Shown in pieces: positions 6,975-15,088 of a stretch of 34,310 nt of DNA (its first letter is position 1; each line of letters starts with the position of its first letter). The DNA lies in NCBI GenBank assembly GCA_937872405.1, contig CALMSP010000180.1, forward strand, positions 1 to 34,310. The letters are read 5' to 3'. This DNA is from an uncultured Saprospiraceae bacterium (GTDB taxonomy: Bacteria; Bacteroidota; Bacteroidia; Chitinophagales; Saprospiraceae). Under the pieces are notes generated by a model, which did not search any database, was not told where the DNA came from, and saw only the letters and a list, made by a program, of their open reading frames with translations. The position numbers and the translations under genes were made by a program.

Positions 6975-8504
6975 ATGGAAGTAGCTACAAAAATTAAATT
7001 GCGCAACCTGCAAATCGAGGATTACCGAGACCTGAAAGAGTCCATGGCCGAAGCCTATGCGGGTATTGGAGGAGAATACTGGAGTAAAAAATCGGTGGCC
7101 CGATTGCTCAATACTTTTCCAGACGGGCAGCTTTGCATCGAAGTGGATGGCAAAGTGGTAGCTGGGGCGCTATCTGTCATTGTTAATTATCGCAAATATG
7201 GTGACGATCACACGTACAAGCAAATTACGGGCAATTATAGCTTCAATTCGCATGATCCTGATGGCGATGTACTCTATGGCATTGATGTGTTCGTTCATCC
7301 AAACTATCGCGGTATGCGCTTAGGGCGCCGCTTGTACGATGCGCGTAAGGAGCTTTGCGAAAATCTCAACCTGCGCTCCATCATGGCGGGCGGGCGTATT
7401 CCAAATTACAAAAATTTTGCCGATACCCTCACGCCCCGCGAATACATTGATAAAGTGAAGCTCAAGGAAATCTACGATCCGGTGCTGACCTTTCAGATGT
7501 CGAATGATTTTCACGTCAAAAAAGTGCTGCGCGGCTACCTCCCCGGCGATACAGAATCCAAAGAATACGCCACTCTATTAGAATGGAATAATATTTATTT
7601 TCAGGAAAAAGAGCAACTCATCAATGCGCCAAAGGAGGTGGTACGCTTGGGGCTTGTGCAATGGCAGATGCGCTTGTTCAAAGATTTTGATGCGCTGGTA
7701 GAGCAAGTGGAATACTTTGTGGATGCCGTGAGTAATTATAAATCGGATTTCATTTTGTTCCCGGAGTTTTTTAATGCGCCTTTAATGGCCGACTACAACC
7801 ACCTTGGCGAAGCATTGGCTATTCGAGAATTGGCAAAATATACGGATCCGTTGCGACGCAAATTTGTAGAATTTGCTATGGCTTATAATATAAATATCAT
7901 AACGGGTAGTATGCCCATTGTAGAAAATGGTAGCTTGCTGAATGTAACTTACCTTTGCCGCCGCGACGGCACATGGGAAAGTTTTTATAAAATACACCCG
8001 ACGCCATCTGAGGTAAGTGCTTGGGGGATGGTGGGTGGCAACAAATTAGAGGTGCTTGATACAGATTGCGGCCGCATTGGTATTTTAATCTGTTATGATG
8101 TAGAGTTTCCAGAATTGGCACGCATTTATGCAAAACAAGGTATGCAGATTTTGTTCGTCCCGTTCTTAACCGACACACAAAATGGCTACAATCGGGTGCG
8201 GCGCTGTGCGCAGGCTCGAGCCGTAGAAAATGAGTGTTATGTAGCTATTGCGGGCTGTGTAGGCAATCTGCCGCGTGTGAATAATATGGATATTCAGTTT
8301 GCACAGTCGGCTATCTTTACGCCTTCTGATTTTCAGTTTCCGACGGATGCCGTTTGTGCTGAAGCCACGCCCAACACCGAAATGACCATCATCGCAGATG
8401 TGAATATGTCGTTGCTTAAAGAATTGCACGAGTTTGGCAGCGTTCAAAATTTGAAAGATCGCCGCACGGATTTGTACGAAATTGTCTTCAAAGATTATCG
8501 CTGA
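6975..8504 (+). CDS. GNAT acetyltransferase / carbon-nitrogen hydrolase fusion
   Basis: The 509-residue protein has two domains. Residues 7-180 form a GNAT N-acetyltransferase, with the acetyl-CoA loop in VHPNYRGMRLGRRLY (108-121). Residues 223-505 form a nitrilase-superfamily amidohydrolase with the full Glu-Lys-Cys triad: Glu264 in LFPEFF, Lys339 in FYKIHPT, and Cys373 in GILICYDVEFPE. The fusion is known from many Bacteroidota and cyanobacteria genomes; the natural substrate is not established, though an amide or amine compound that can be both acetylated and hydrolysed is a fair inference. It appears to be a single-gene unit, convergent with the peptidase gene at 8538. Confidence 0.93.
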   Translation: MEVATKIKLRNLQIEDYRDLKESMAEAYAGIGGEYWSKKSVARLLNTFPDGQLCIEVDGKVVAGALSVIVNYRKYGDDHTYKQITGNYSFNSHDPDGDVLYGIDVFVHPNYRGMRLGRRLYDARKELCENLNLRSIMAGGRIPNYKNFADTLTPREYIDKVKLKEIYDPVLTFQMSNDFHVKKVLRGYLPGDTESKEYATLLEWNNIYFQEKEQLINAPKEVVRLGLVQWQMRLFKDFDALVEQVEYFVDAVSNYKSDFILFPEFFNAPLMADYNHLGEALAIRELAKYTDPLRRKFVEFAMAYNINIITGSMPIVENGSLLNVTYLCRRDGTWESFYKIHPTPSEVSAWGMVGGNKLEVLDTDCGRIGILICYDVEFPELARIYAKQGMQILFVPFLTDTQNGYNRVRRCAQARAVENECYVAIAGCVGNLPRVNNMDIQFAQSAIFTPSDFQFPTDAVCAEATPNTEMTIIADVNMSLLKELHEFGSVQNLKDRRTDLYEIVFKDYR

Positions 8505-8537
8505 AAACCATCGGCATGATTCTTTTTGCCATCCAAA

Positions 8538-10319
8538 TTATGCCGTCCCGACAGCGCACTTTGCTTGCAACCAAGCGGCTTCGTCGGCGCGAAGTAGTGG
8601 CGATAGAGCGCGGTACACTTGTTGATGATAATCCTGCAACCACGATTTTTCCTCTTTCGTAAGTATTTTAAAATCAATAAGTTGTGTGTCAATTGGAAAC
8701 AGTGTAAGTGTTTCAAACTGCAAAAATCCTGGCTCAGGAGCGGGTACGCACCATACTAAATTCTCGATGCGAATGCCATAAGCCCCGATTTTGTAAAAGC
8801 CCGGTTCGTTAGAACTGAGCATGCCCGCCAGATGCCCCGTGCTGCCGCGCTGGGCGCTCGGATTGGAAGCGAACCCTTGTGGTGGCTCATGCACATTGAG
8901 AAAAAAACCAACCCCATGGCCCGTGCCGTGCCCATAATTGAGTCCGTATCGCCAAAGCGGTGCCCGCGCCAGCGTATCGAGTTGCGCACCGGCGGTACCT
9001 TCCGGAAATTTTGCTTGAGCCAATGCGATATGACCTTTGAGTACCAGCGTATTATGCAGTTTTTGTTCATCCGTAGGCGTGCCCAGTGCTATGGTTCGCG
9101 TGATGTCGGTAGTGCCCTGCAGGTATTGTCCGCCGGAATCAAGCAACAAGATGCCTTCTGGCTTGATCGTTGCCGCGTGTTGCTGCTCAGGCCGATAATG
9201 AATAATAGCGCCGTTCGCATTATAACCAACAATAGCAGAAAAACTTTCACCGAAATAATCGCCTTGCTCCCTACGCAAAGCATCCAACTGACGGCCTGCC
9301 GTGTATTCTGTGACGGTTTCTCCTGCTTTTAGTGCTTGTTCTAACCACCGGAAAAAACGGGTAAGTGCTACGCCGTCTTTGCGCATTGCTTCCCGTAAGT
9401 GCCCGATTTCGGTTTCATTTTTAATTGCTTTCAGCAGCATCGGTATATTTTCACCCAATAGGCGCCAACGTGCAGGTATGGCATCATATAGGCGCATATT
9501 GAGGGAGTGGTCATCCACCAAAATGGGTTGATCCAGCTTTTGCAGAAAAGCGGCTATATCCGTGTATGGTTTTACAATAACACCGTCCGCGTTCAGGCTG
9601 TGCTTAATGGCATCAGGTACCTTGTCGGGGTGCATAAAAAGATACGACATTTGTTCGCCAACAACCAAATAGCCAATGGCCACAGGATTGTAAGCAACGT
9701 CCGCGCCACGCAGATTAAGCGTCCAGGCAATATCATCAAGGGTTGTAATGAGGTGAAAAGCAGCGCCCTCGGCGGCCATGCGTTTGCGGATGTGCTGGAG
9801 CTTTACGGCACGGGTCTCGCCAGTAAAAGCGACATCGTACTCAAAAACGGTAGTAAGTGGCAACGGCGGACGGTCTTTCCAGATGATCGCTGGTAGGTCG
9901 AGGGTGTAATTTACTTTGATTTGACGTACTGACAAATGCTTTTCCAGATGCCGAATTTGACCTGCCGAAAACAGTGCCCCATCGCAACCTACCGTGTTGC
10001 CCGCAGGGAGCTGATCGCGCAGCCAAGTTATGTGTTCGGGGGCACCCTGTACCACTTGCCGATGCAGTTGCACCTCCGTGCCAGCCAGTTCGGCTTCGGC
10101 TTGCAAAAAGTAGCGCCCGTCGGTCCAAAGCCCTGCGTGTTGCTGCGTGATGATGACTAAACCTGCCGAACCCGTGAAGCCCGATATCCACTCGCGGGTT
10201 TGCCAGTGCGCCGCAACATATTCGCTCTGGTGCGGATCGCTGGAGGGAATCACATAGGCATCAACGCCGTGCGCGCGCATCGCCTGCCGGAGCAGGTTTA
10301 TTTTTTCATTTACCGTCAT
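8538..10319 (-). CDS. Xaa-Pro aminopeptidase (aminopeptidase P, M24 family)
   Basis: The 593-residue enzyme removes N-terminal residues that precede proline. It has the three-part layout of large cytosolic aminopeptidase P: two creatinase-type N-terminal domains (about 1-300) and the pita-bread metallopeptidase domain. Metal ligands are visible in LLLDSGGQYLQGTTDITRT (two Asp), GHGTGHGVGFFLNVHEPP (His), SSNEPGFYK (Glu) and GIRIENL (Glu). I start it at the ATG at 10319 (MTVNEKINLLR), because the family starts there; the frame stays open 14 codons further to 10361. No signal peptide is present, so it should be cytoplasmic. Confidence 0.94.
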   Translation of the reverse strand: MTVNEKINLLRQAMRAHGVDAYVIPSSDPHQSEYVAAHWQTREWISGFTGSAGLVIITQQHAGLWTDGRYFLQAEAELAGTEVQLHRQVVQGAPEHITWLRDQLPAGNTVGCDGALFSAGQIRHLEKHLSVRQIKVNYTLDLPAIIWKDRPPLPLTTVFEYDVAFTGETRAVKLQHIRKRMAAEGAAFHLITTLDDIAWTLNLRGADVAYNPVAIGYLVVGEQMSYLFMHPDKVPDAIKHSLNADGVIVKPYTDIAAFLQKLDQPILVDDHSLNMRLYDAIPARWRLLGENIPMLLKAIKNETEIGHLREAMRKDGVALTRFFRWLEQALKAGETVTEYTAGRQLDALRREQGDYFGESFSAIVGYNANGAIIHYRPEQQHAATIKPEGILLLDSGGQYLQGTTDITRTIALGTPTDEQKLHNTLVLKGHIALAQAKFPEGTAGAQLDTLARAPLWRYGLNYGHGTGHGVGFFLNVHEPPQGFASNPSAQRGSTGHLAGMLSSNEPGFYKIGAYGIRIENLVWCVPAPEPGFLQFETLTLFPIDTQLIDFKILTKEEKSWLQDYHQQVYRALSPLLRADEAAWLQAKCAVGTA

Positions 10320-10891
10320 GGTTACATCGCTTTGTATGATTGGAATACTTTTATACCGCACAAATTAAGTAAATCATAGCTATCCTGAAAGGATTGCCGC
10401 TTGATGCCATTATTTTTAATTCATCGCTTTGATCGTTTACGATTGACGAAATCGCTTTTTTTATTTTATAAACCATTGAAAACCAGCATATTGAAAAGCA
10501 AATGCACTATATGAAACAGAATGCAATAGGTATTTTTGATGTTTGGTTACTACCAACGAACGAATAACCCGTCGGGTGCAATTATTTACATAAAACATCT
10601 ACATACGTCTATGTTTTTAACAATGCGTTACGTGCAGCCTTAGCTGGATCATACTATCAAAATATCAAGATATTTTAATGTTTTTTTAACGTTTTGAAGC
10701 AGTTGATTTAGCTTTTATGCTGAAATTTTCTGCTGCTTTTGCCGTTAGGATGATATAAAGGTGGCAAGCCAGTAAATTTTTTTCATCGGCACCATCAAAA
10801 AATGAACCTAAACTGGAACCTTCCAGAATTTCCATTTGTATTGTTATTGATAATCAATGAATTAAGTTTTTAACATAGGAAAGTAAACAAG
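10320..10891. other. Intergenic region between divergent genes
   Basis: A long AT-rich spacer. It contains one copy of the dispersed motif (10457-10485) and an isolated TATTTTTG box at 10531-10538 (plus) far from the next gene. No gene or RNA was recognised. Confidence 0.5.
10457..10485 (-). repeat. Dispersed intergenic motif, copy C
   Basis: Read on the minus strand: CTGGTTTTCAATGG followed by TTTATAAAATAAAA, similar to copies at 2319-2350, 24438-24467 and 25482-25506. Confidence 0.3.
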
Positions 10892-11116
10892 ATGCCAGTG
10901 ATTCGTAATCGCAAAAAACAATATGTGGAACACTACGAAGAGTATGTGGGAGAAGAAGCCAAGCCTTATGTGGCTTATCTGACAGAAGAACCTATGCGCT
11001 ATGAGAAAGGAAATGCACAACAAAAGACAAACGAGCCTACAGCGCCGCTGGAGCCGGTTGCTCCTGCTAAGCGTTCATTGCCTTTCTGGAAAAGAATAGC
11101 CGCTCTATTTAGTTGA
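10892..11116 (+). CDS. Small charged protein of unknown function
   Basis: The 74-residue product begins MPVIRNRKKQYVEHYEEYV, is rich in Glu, Lys and Tyr, has a Pro-rich stretch (TNEPTAPLEPVAPAK, residues 46-60), and ends in an amphipathic FWKRIAALFS tail that could touch a membrane. It has no signal peptide or Cys. AGGAAAG, ten bases before the ATG, could serve as a ribosome site. Codon use resembles the neighbours. No family is recognised; it is listed as a likely real small gene, not a certain one. Confidence 0.5.
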   Translation: MPVIRNRKKQYVEHYEEYVGEEAKPYVAYLTEEPMRYEKGNAQQKTNEPTAPLEPVAPAKRSLPFWKRIAALFS

Positions 11117-11257
11117 GTACTGTCTGGTATATTTTTTCGCGTCTTTATAAAAAGTGTTCGCCCAATCAGCACATACCCCGCATGATTGGTGGCCCCACCT
11201 ATATCGCTTAATTGCCTCATTTTTTGAAAAGCCTCAGTTGCCGGGCTACTTTGTGCT

Positions 11258-11565
11258 TCAAGCCTCTTGCCCTGTATTGTCGGCGTCGGGTTTGTTGTGG
11301 CGCTGGAATACAATGATTGCAATCACCACCGGAATACCTATTAAGAGCATGTTTAAATTTCATACTTTGGTCTGCAAATGTTCATCTATGGAACCTCACT
11401 TTGCCTTTTTCTCGCTCCGTAGCGCTGCTATGCAGCTCAAAAAACGCTTCGTGAGAACCCAAATCTGATCATTTTCGACTTCAAAAACGAATTTTAAACA
11501 TACTCTAAGATGAGCGTCATGAAAAGCATAAGTGCATTTGCCTGAAACCAGTTGATCAGATACAT
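11258..11565 (-). pseudogene. Small membrane-protein gene interrupted by a MITE
   Basis: Removing the MITE (11345-11505) and one copy of its TAA duplication restores an open frame from ATG 11565 to TGA 11258. The restored protein has 47 residues: a MYLINWFQ start, one hydrophobic segment (about residues 10-32, containing LIGIPVVIAIIVF), and a polar tail QRHNKPDADNTGQEA. With the insertion the frame ends after LILEYV at a TAA inside the element. A full promoter (11590-11620) lies directly upstream, which supports this start and shows the gene was real. No family is recognised. An upstream in-frame ATG at 11643 lies before the promoter and is unlikely to be used. Confidence 0.6.
11345..11505. 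mobile_element. MITE, copy 1 (161 bp, IS5-like ends)
   Basis: The element has terminal inverted repeats GAGCATGTTTAAATTTC and, at the other end, GAGTATGTTTAAAATTC read inward: 17 bases, two mismatches. It is flanked by a direct TAA (11342-11344 and 11506-11508). It has no transposase. A TNA 3-bp duplication and GAG ends are typical of the IS5 family, IS1031 group, so the mobilising enzyme is probably such a transposase elsewhere in the genome. It is identical over all 161 bases to the copy at 13996-14156, in the same orientation. Confidence 0.88.
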
Positions 11566-11589
11566 AATCTCGATTGTTTTGATGAATTT

Positions 11590-11620
11590 CAAAAATATGC
11601 ATCCACGCTGCACAAGCAAA
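11590..11620 (-). promoter_or_regulatory. Promoter of the interrupted small gene
   Basis: On the minus strand: TTTG (11620-11617), exactly 19 bases, TATTTTTG (11597-11590). Transcription would start about 18 bases before the ATG at 11565. Confidence 0.6.
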
Positions 11621-11833
11621 TGATTTTTGTCAGCATAGAACATGCACCTTCGCTTGCTTTATTTATACTGCATAATCTCATCGTGTATTCGCTATTATTT
11701 AAATCATTAATGCTTTGATAATCAGGTTTTTGTAAAAAATACAATCTCTACGCATTTTAAAGCAGCTGCTTACTATCTAAAATTTTATAAAATAAAATGA
11801 GGCTCAAGTGTAAATTATATGATATAAACTAAA
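11621..11833. other. AT-rich intergenic sequence
   Basis: Together with 11117-11257 and the features between, this forms the long stretch without an intact gene between 11116 and 11910. I see nothing further in it. Confidence 0.4.
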
Positions 11834-11879
11834 TAAAAAAACAGCATGTTGCGATTATTGCCAACCGCATCATACTGTT
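11834..11879 (-). terminator. Intrinsic terminator of the DUF2911 gene
   Basis: A 14-base stem (AACAGTATGATGCG against AACAGCATGTTGCG, 12 pairs) with a 12-base loop is followed on the minus strand by seven Ts. It sits 31 bases after the stop of the gene at 11910. Confidence 0.85.
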
Positions 11880-11909
11880 CTCGATGATTGTTCGGTCTTC
11901 CGGAAAACC

Positions 11910-12482
11910 TTAAAACACAATAGGTACGCTTACCATCGTATTGTCCCAGCCGATCAGCATATTGGCGCCATTGTCCGCTTTTTCAAACATGATACCCATA
12001 GCTTCTGCGGTTTTGCTGGTTTTTTTAGTCGCAACAGTGATTTTGGCGATAGTACTTTGGGCAGGATTGAAAGCATAATGCCCCCAGCCGTCGGTGTCTG
12101 TACTGAAATGCACTTCCCAGTTGTCCTGCTGCGGCACGGCGTAGATTGTGTAGCGGCCAGCCTTTACATCGGTACCACCGATTTTTACATCCTGGAAAAA
12201 CATAATTTCGGTGGATTCATTAGCGCCCACGCGCCATATTTCGCCATATTTTACCAACTCCCCAAAAACGACGCGATCATTTTTCATCGGCCGCGAATAA
12301 ATAACCCGAATAACGGGCTTGGCATTTTTTTCTTCGTCAGTTTTGCCGAATGCCCGAAACGCTACGCGAGGCGGATAGTAGGCCACGTCCAGTGGGCTTT
12401 TGTCAATAGCTGGAAAATCTTGAGCGCTTAGCGGACTTAGCCCGATCATGAGCAGCAAAGTAACAACGAGTAAATATCTCAT
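11910..12482 (-). CDS. Secreted DUF2911-family protein
   Basis: The 190-residue protein has a signal peptide (MRYLLVVTLLLMIGLSPLSA, cleavage near residue 20) and the DUF2911 fold: VIRVIYSRPMKNDRVVFG (about residues 57-74), YGEIWRVGANESTEIMFFQDVKIGG (79-103), AGRYTIYAVPQ and the C-terminal MLIGWDNTMVSVPI. The family is common in Bacteroidota, exported to the envelope, and of unknown function. It is transcribed alone, divergently from hisS, and ends at the terminator at 11834-11879. Confidence 0.9.
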   Translation of the reverse strand: MRYLLVVTLLLMIGLSPLSAQDFPAIDKSPLDVAYYPPRVAFRAFGKTDEEKNAKPVIRVIYSRPMKNDRVVFGELVKYGEIWRVGANESTEIMFFQDVKIGGTDVKAGRYTIYAVPQQDNWEVHFSTDTDGWGHYAFNPAQSTIAKITVATKKTSKTAEAMGIMFEKADNGANMLIGWDNTMVSVPIVF

Positions 12483-12609
12483 AATTTAGTTTTTATGTTG
12501 GTGATACAATTTGAATGTAACAACATTAATAGGGGCTTAAAGTTGTGACGGTTGCTTAAAATTAGGCGCGGCTTAGCAAAACAAGGAACAGATGTCCTTC
12601 AAAATGTAT

Positions 12610-12617
12610 TAACTTTG
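12610..12617 (+). promoter_or_regulatory. -7 box of the hisS promoter
   Basis: TAACTTTG fits TAnnTTTG and would start the transcript about 45-50 bases before the ATG at 12671. No correctly spaced TTTG element is seen. Confidence 0.45.
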
Positions 12618-12670
12618 CACCTTCCCGAAAAGGGATACTCAATTTGTTAATAGAAAAGGTTTGATACAAA

Positions 12671-13996
12671 ATGAAGCCAGGTATTCCAAAAGGCACGCGC
12701 GACTTTGGTCCTGAACAGGTGCTCAAACGCAATTACATTTTTGATACCATCAAACAGGTATTCATCAAATATGGCTATCAGCCGATTGAAACACCTACTA
12801 TAGAATTGCTTTCCACGCTCACAGGCAAGTATGGCGAAGAGGGGGATCGTCTGCTGTTTCGAGTGCTAAAGCGCGGCGACAAGCTAGCAAAATCCCTTGA
12901 AAATCAGCCATCTGCGAATGATTTGGCAGAAGAAGGGCTGCGCTACGATCTTACAGTGCCCTTTGCACGCTATGTGGTGATGAATCAACAGTACCTCACG
13001 TTTCCCTTCAAGCGGTATCAGATACAACCCGTCTGGCGGGCGGACCGGCCGCAACGTGGGCGCTACCGCGAATTTTATCAATGCGACGTGGACGTTATCG
13101 GCTCGGGGTTGCCCCTGTACGGAGCAGAAATGGCGCAGATTTACGACGACCTTTTCACCAAGCTGGGCATTGATGTTATTATTAAAATCAACAATCGCAA
13201 AATACTGGCGGGTATCGCTGAGGTGGCGGGTATCAGCGAACAGTTCGTGGATATGACTATCGCCATAGATAAGTTGGACAAAATTGGCATCGAAGGCGTT
13301 CGGCAAGAGATGCAAGCGCGCGGCATTCCAGCGAATGCGATTGACAAAGTAGCCCAGCTATTGCAAATAGCCACTCCAGCCGATTTAAAGCCATTATTGG
13401 CGAGCAGCGCAACGGGCGCCGCCGGCATTGAAGAGGTAGCACAAGTATTTGACTTTTTGGAAACGTCAACGACGCAGGAAGTCCAGTTTGATGTGACCTT
13501 AGCGCGTGGCTTAAATTATTACACCGGCTGTATCTTTGAAGTGCAGGCTAAAAACGTGCAAATGGGTAGTATTGGTGGGGGCGGCCGTTACGATGATCTC
13601 ACGGGCATCTTCGGTTTGAAAGGCGTTTCGGGCGTGGGCGTAAGTTTTGGGGCGGAGCGCATCTACGACGTCATGGAGGAATTGCAACTTTTCCCAAGCG
13701 ACACAGCTTCGAGTCTGCAAATATTGTTCATCGCATTTGATGCTACTACGCACCGCTTTGCTTTTCAATGCTTACAATCTGTGCGCGCTGCAGGTATTCA
13801 TGCAGAGTTGTACCCCGATCCGGGCAATCTGAAAAAGCAAATGAAGTATGCCAACAGTCGGCACGTACCTTACGTGGCACTTATCGGCGAAGCAGAAATG
13901 ACCAATGGGCAGCTTACCCTCAAAGATATGGTTACCGGCGAGCAGGCCTCACTCCTATTAACAGATATCATCCTTAAAATACAGCGCCGTACTTAG
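12671..13996 (+). CDS. hisS: Histidine-tRNA ligase
   Basis: The 441-residue class II synthetase charges tRNA-His. Motif 1 lies in KGTRDFGPEQVLKRNYIF at residues 6-23; motif 2 is in RYQIQPVWRADRPQRGRYRE (115-134); the two histidine-specific signatures are LARGLNYYTG (277-286) and GSIGGGGRYDDL (299-310); motif 3 includes GVSFGAERI (322-330). The anticodon-binding domain follows from about residue 345. Everything needed for activity is present. Its TAG stop is shared with the inserted MITE: TA belongs to the target duplication and G is the first base of the element. Without the insertion the stop would also have been TAG. Confidence 0.97.
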   Translation: MKPGIPKGTRDFGPEQVLKRNYIFDTIKQVFIKYGYQPIETPTIELLSTLTGKYGEEGDRLLFRVLKRGDKLAKSLENQPSANDLAEEGLRYDLTVPFARYVVMNQQYLTFPFKRYQIQPVWRADRPQRGRYREFYQCDVDVIGSGLPLYGAEMAQIYDDLFTKLGIDVIIKINNRKILAGIAEVAGISEQFVDMTIAIDKLDKIGIEGVRQEMQARGIPANAIDKVAQLLQIATPADLKPLLASSATGAAGIEEVAQVFDFLETSTTQEVQFDVTLARGLNYYTGCIFEVQAKNVQMGSIGGGGRYDDLTGIFGLKGVSGVGVSFGAERIYDVMEELQLFPSDTASSLQILFIAFDATTHRFAFQCLQSVRAAGIHAELYPDPGNLKKQMKYANSRHVPYVALIGEAEMTNGQLTLKDMVTGEQASLLLTDIILKIQRRT

Positions 13997-14156
13997 AGCA
14001 TGTTTAAATTTCATACTTTGGTCTGCAAATGTTCATCTATGGAACCTCACTTTGCCTTTTTCTCGCTCCGTAGCGCTGCTATGCAGCTCAAAAAACGCTT
14101 CGTGAGAACCCAAATCTGATCATTTTCGACTTCAAAAACGAATTTTAAACATACTC
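13996..14156. mobile_element. MITE, copy 2 (161 bp, IS5-like ends)
   Basis: It is identical to 11345-11505 over all 161 bases and has the same orientation. It is flanked by a direct TTA duplication (13993-13995 and 14157-14159), again of the TNA type. The insertion point is between the second and third base of the hisS stop codon. The element also separates hisS from the truncated tex gene. Confidence 0.88.
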
Positions 14157-14267
14157 TTAGGCTAAAGCCATCACTAATGGAATAGCTTTTTAAAACGTTC
14201 GATTAGATGCTCCTAATTCGATGCTAAGGCATCGGTATAAAACGCCTTCATTAAAAGTTCTTAACTA

Positions 14268-14963
14268 ATGACCGAACGAATTACCCCACTCATTAGCGAC
14301 AAGCTGTCTATTGGCCAGTTGCAGGTGGCGGCCACCATCGAATTGCTGACAAGCGGTGCTACCATTCTCTTTATTTCGCGTTACCGCAAAGAGGCAACCG
14401 GTAGCCTCGACGAAACGCAAGTAGCTGCCATTGATGCCGAGATGAAGCGCTTGGATACCCTCATCAAACGCAAGGAAACCATTCTGAAAAGCATCGGCGA
14501 GCAGGAGAAACTTACCCCGGAGTTGGAAGCTAAAATCAATAACTGCTGGGACACTACCGCCCTCGAAGACCTTTATCTGCCCTATCGCCCCAAGCGCAAA
14601 ACCCGCGCCAGCATGGCCCGCAAACGGGGGCTGGAGCCTTTGGCTACGCTCATACTGGAACAACGCGAACGCAACCTTGAACTGCGCGCCGAGCTATTTC
14701 TCACCGACGATGTACCCGACGTAGAAGCGGCCTTAGCCGGCGCACGCGACATCATCGCCGAGCGAGGTGTTTCGCAGTTTCAAATTATAGATAATCGCCT
14801 GGTGTTTCGGGAGGGAGCGCAATTACAAATAGCTGGTTTACAATCTTTTCAGTACGGCACGATGGCACTACCGGAGGCGGCTGTTAATACGGCACAGGTG
14901 TTAGTACACAAAAATCGCTTGTATATTCGGAATCAGGTGGGCATCATCGTGCAGACATTTTAA
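14268..14963 (+). pseudogene. tex: tex truncated after 166 codons, fused to the end of a propeller gene
   Basis: Residues 1-166 are the N-terminal region of the transcription accessory protein Tex: GATILFISRYRKEATGSLDE (residues 30-49), LDTLIKRKETILKSIGEQ and LEDLYLPYRPKRKTRASMA are diagnostic. Complete Tex proteins have roughly 700-780 residues and continue through YqgF-like, HhH and S1 RNA-binding domains; none of these is present. At 14766 the frame runs without interruption into 65 residues nearly identical to the C-terminus of the protein at 1279-2115, ending at that gene's own stop. The chimera is most likely non-functional as Tex. An intact tex elsewhere in the genome is possible. Confidence 0.88.
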
Positions 14964-15054
14964 ATCATGCATTTTTTGCCATACCGCTTTCATTTTAAAA
15001 GACGGCACATTCAATTCTTTTTAATTCGATGCTTTATAGAGCTGTAAATCGAAC
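14766..15054 (+). repeat. Duplicated segment, copy 2 (joined to tex)
   Basis: The 289-bp counterpart of 1918-2209. It begins at the GGTGTTTCGCAG of the fusion junction and ends 91 bases after the stop codon; the AT-rich cassette begins immediately after. Identity to copy 1 is about 93 percent, so copy 1 is probably not the direct donor of a recent event. Confidence 0.9.
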
Positions 15055-15088
15055 CGTCAAAGAAACAACATTTGGAATAAAATGCAGT

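Noticed and set aside
10999-11322. Minus-strand open frame of 107 codons
   Set aside because: It overlaps the small plus-strand gene at 10892-11116 and its codon use and composition do not suggest a protein.
11345-14156. The two MITEs as ends of a composite transposon carrying hisS
   Set aside because: The elements have no transposase, hisS is expected to be essential and native, and each copy has its own target duplication, so they inserted independently.
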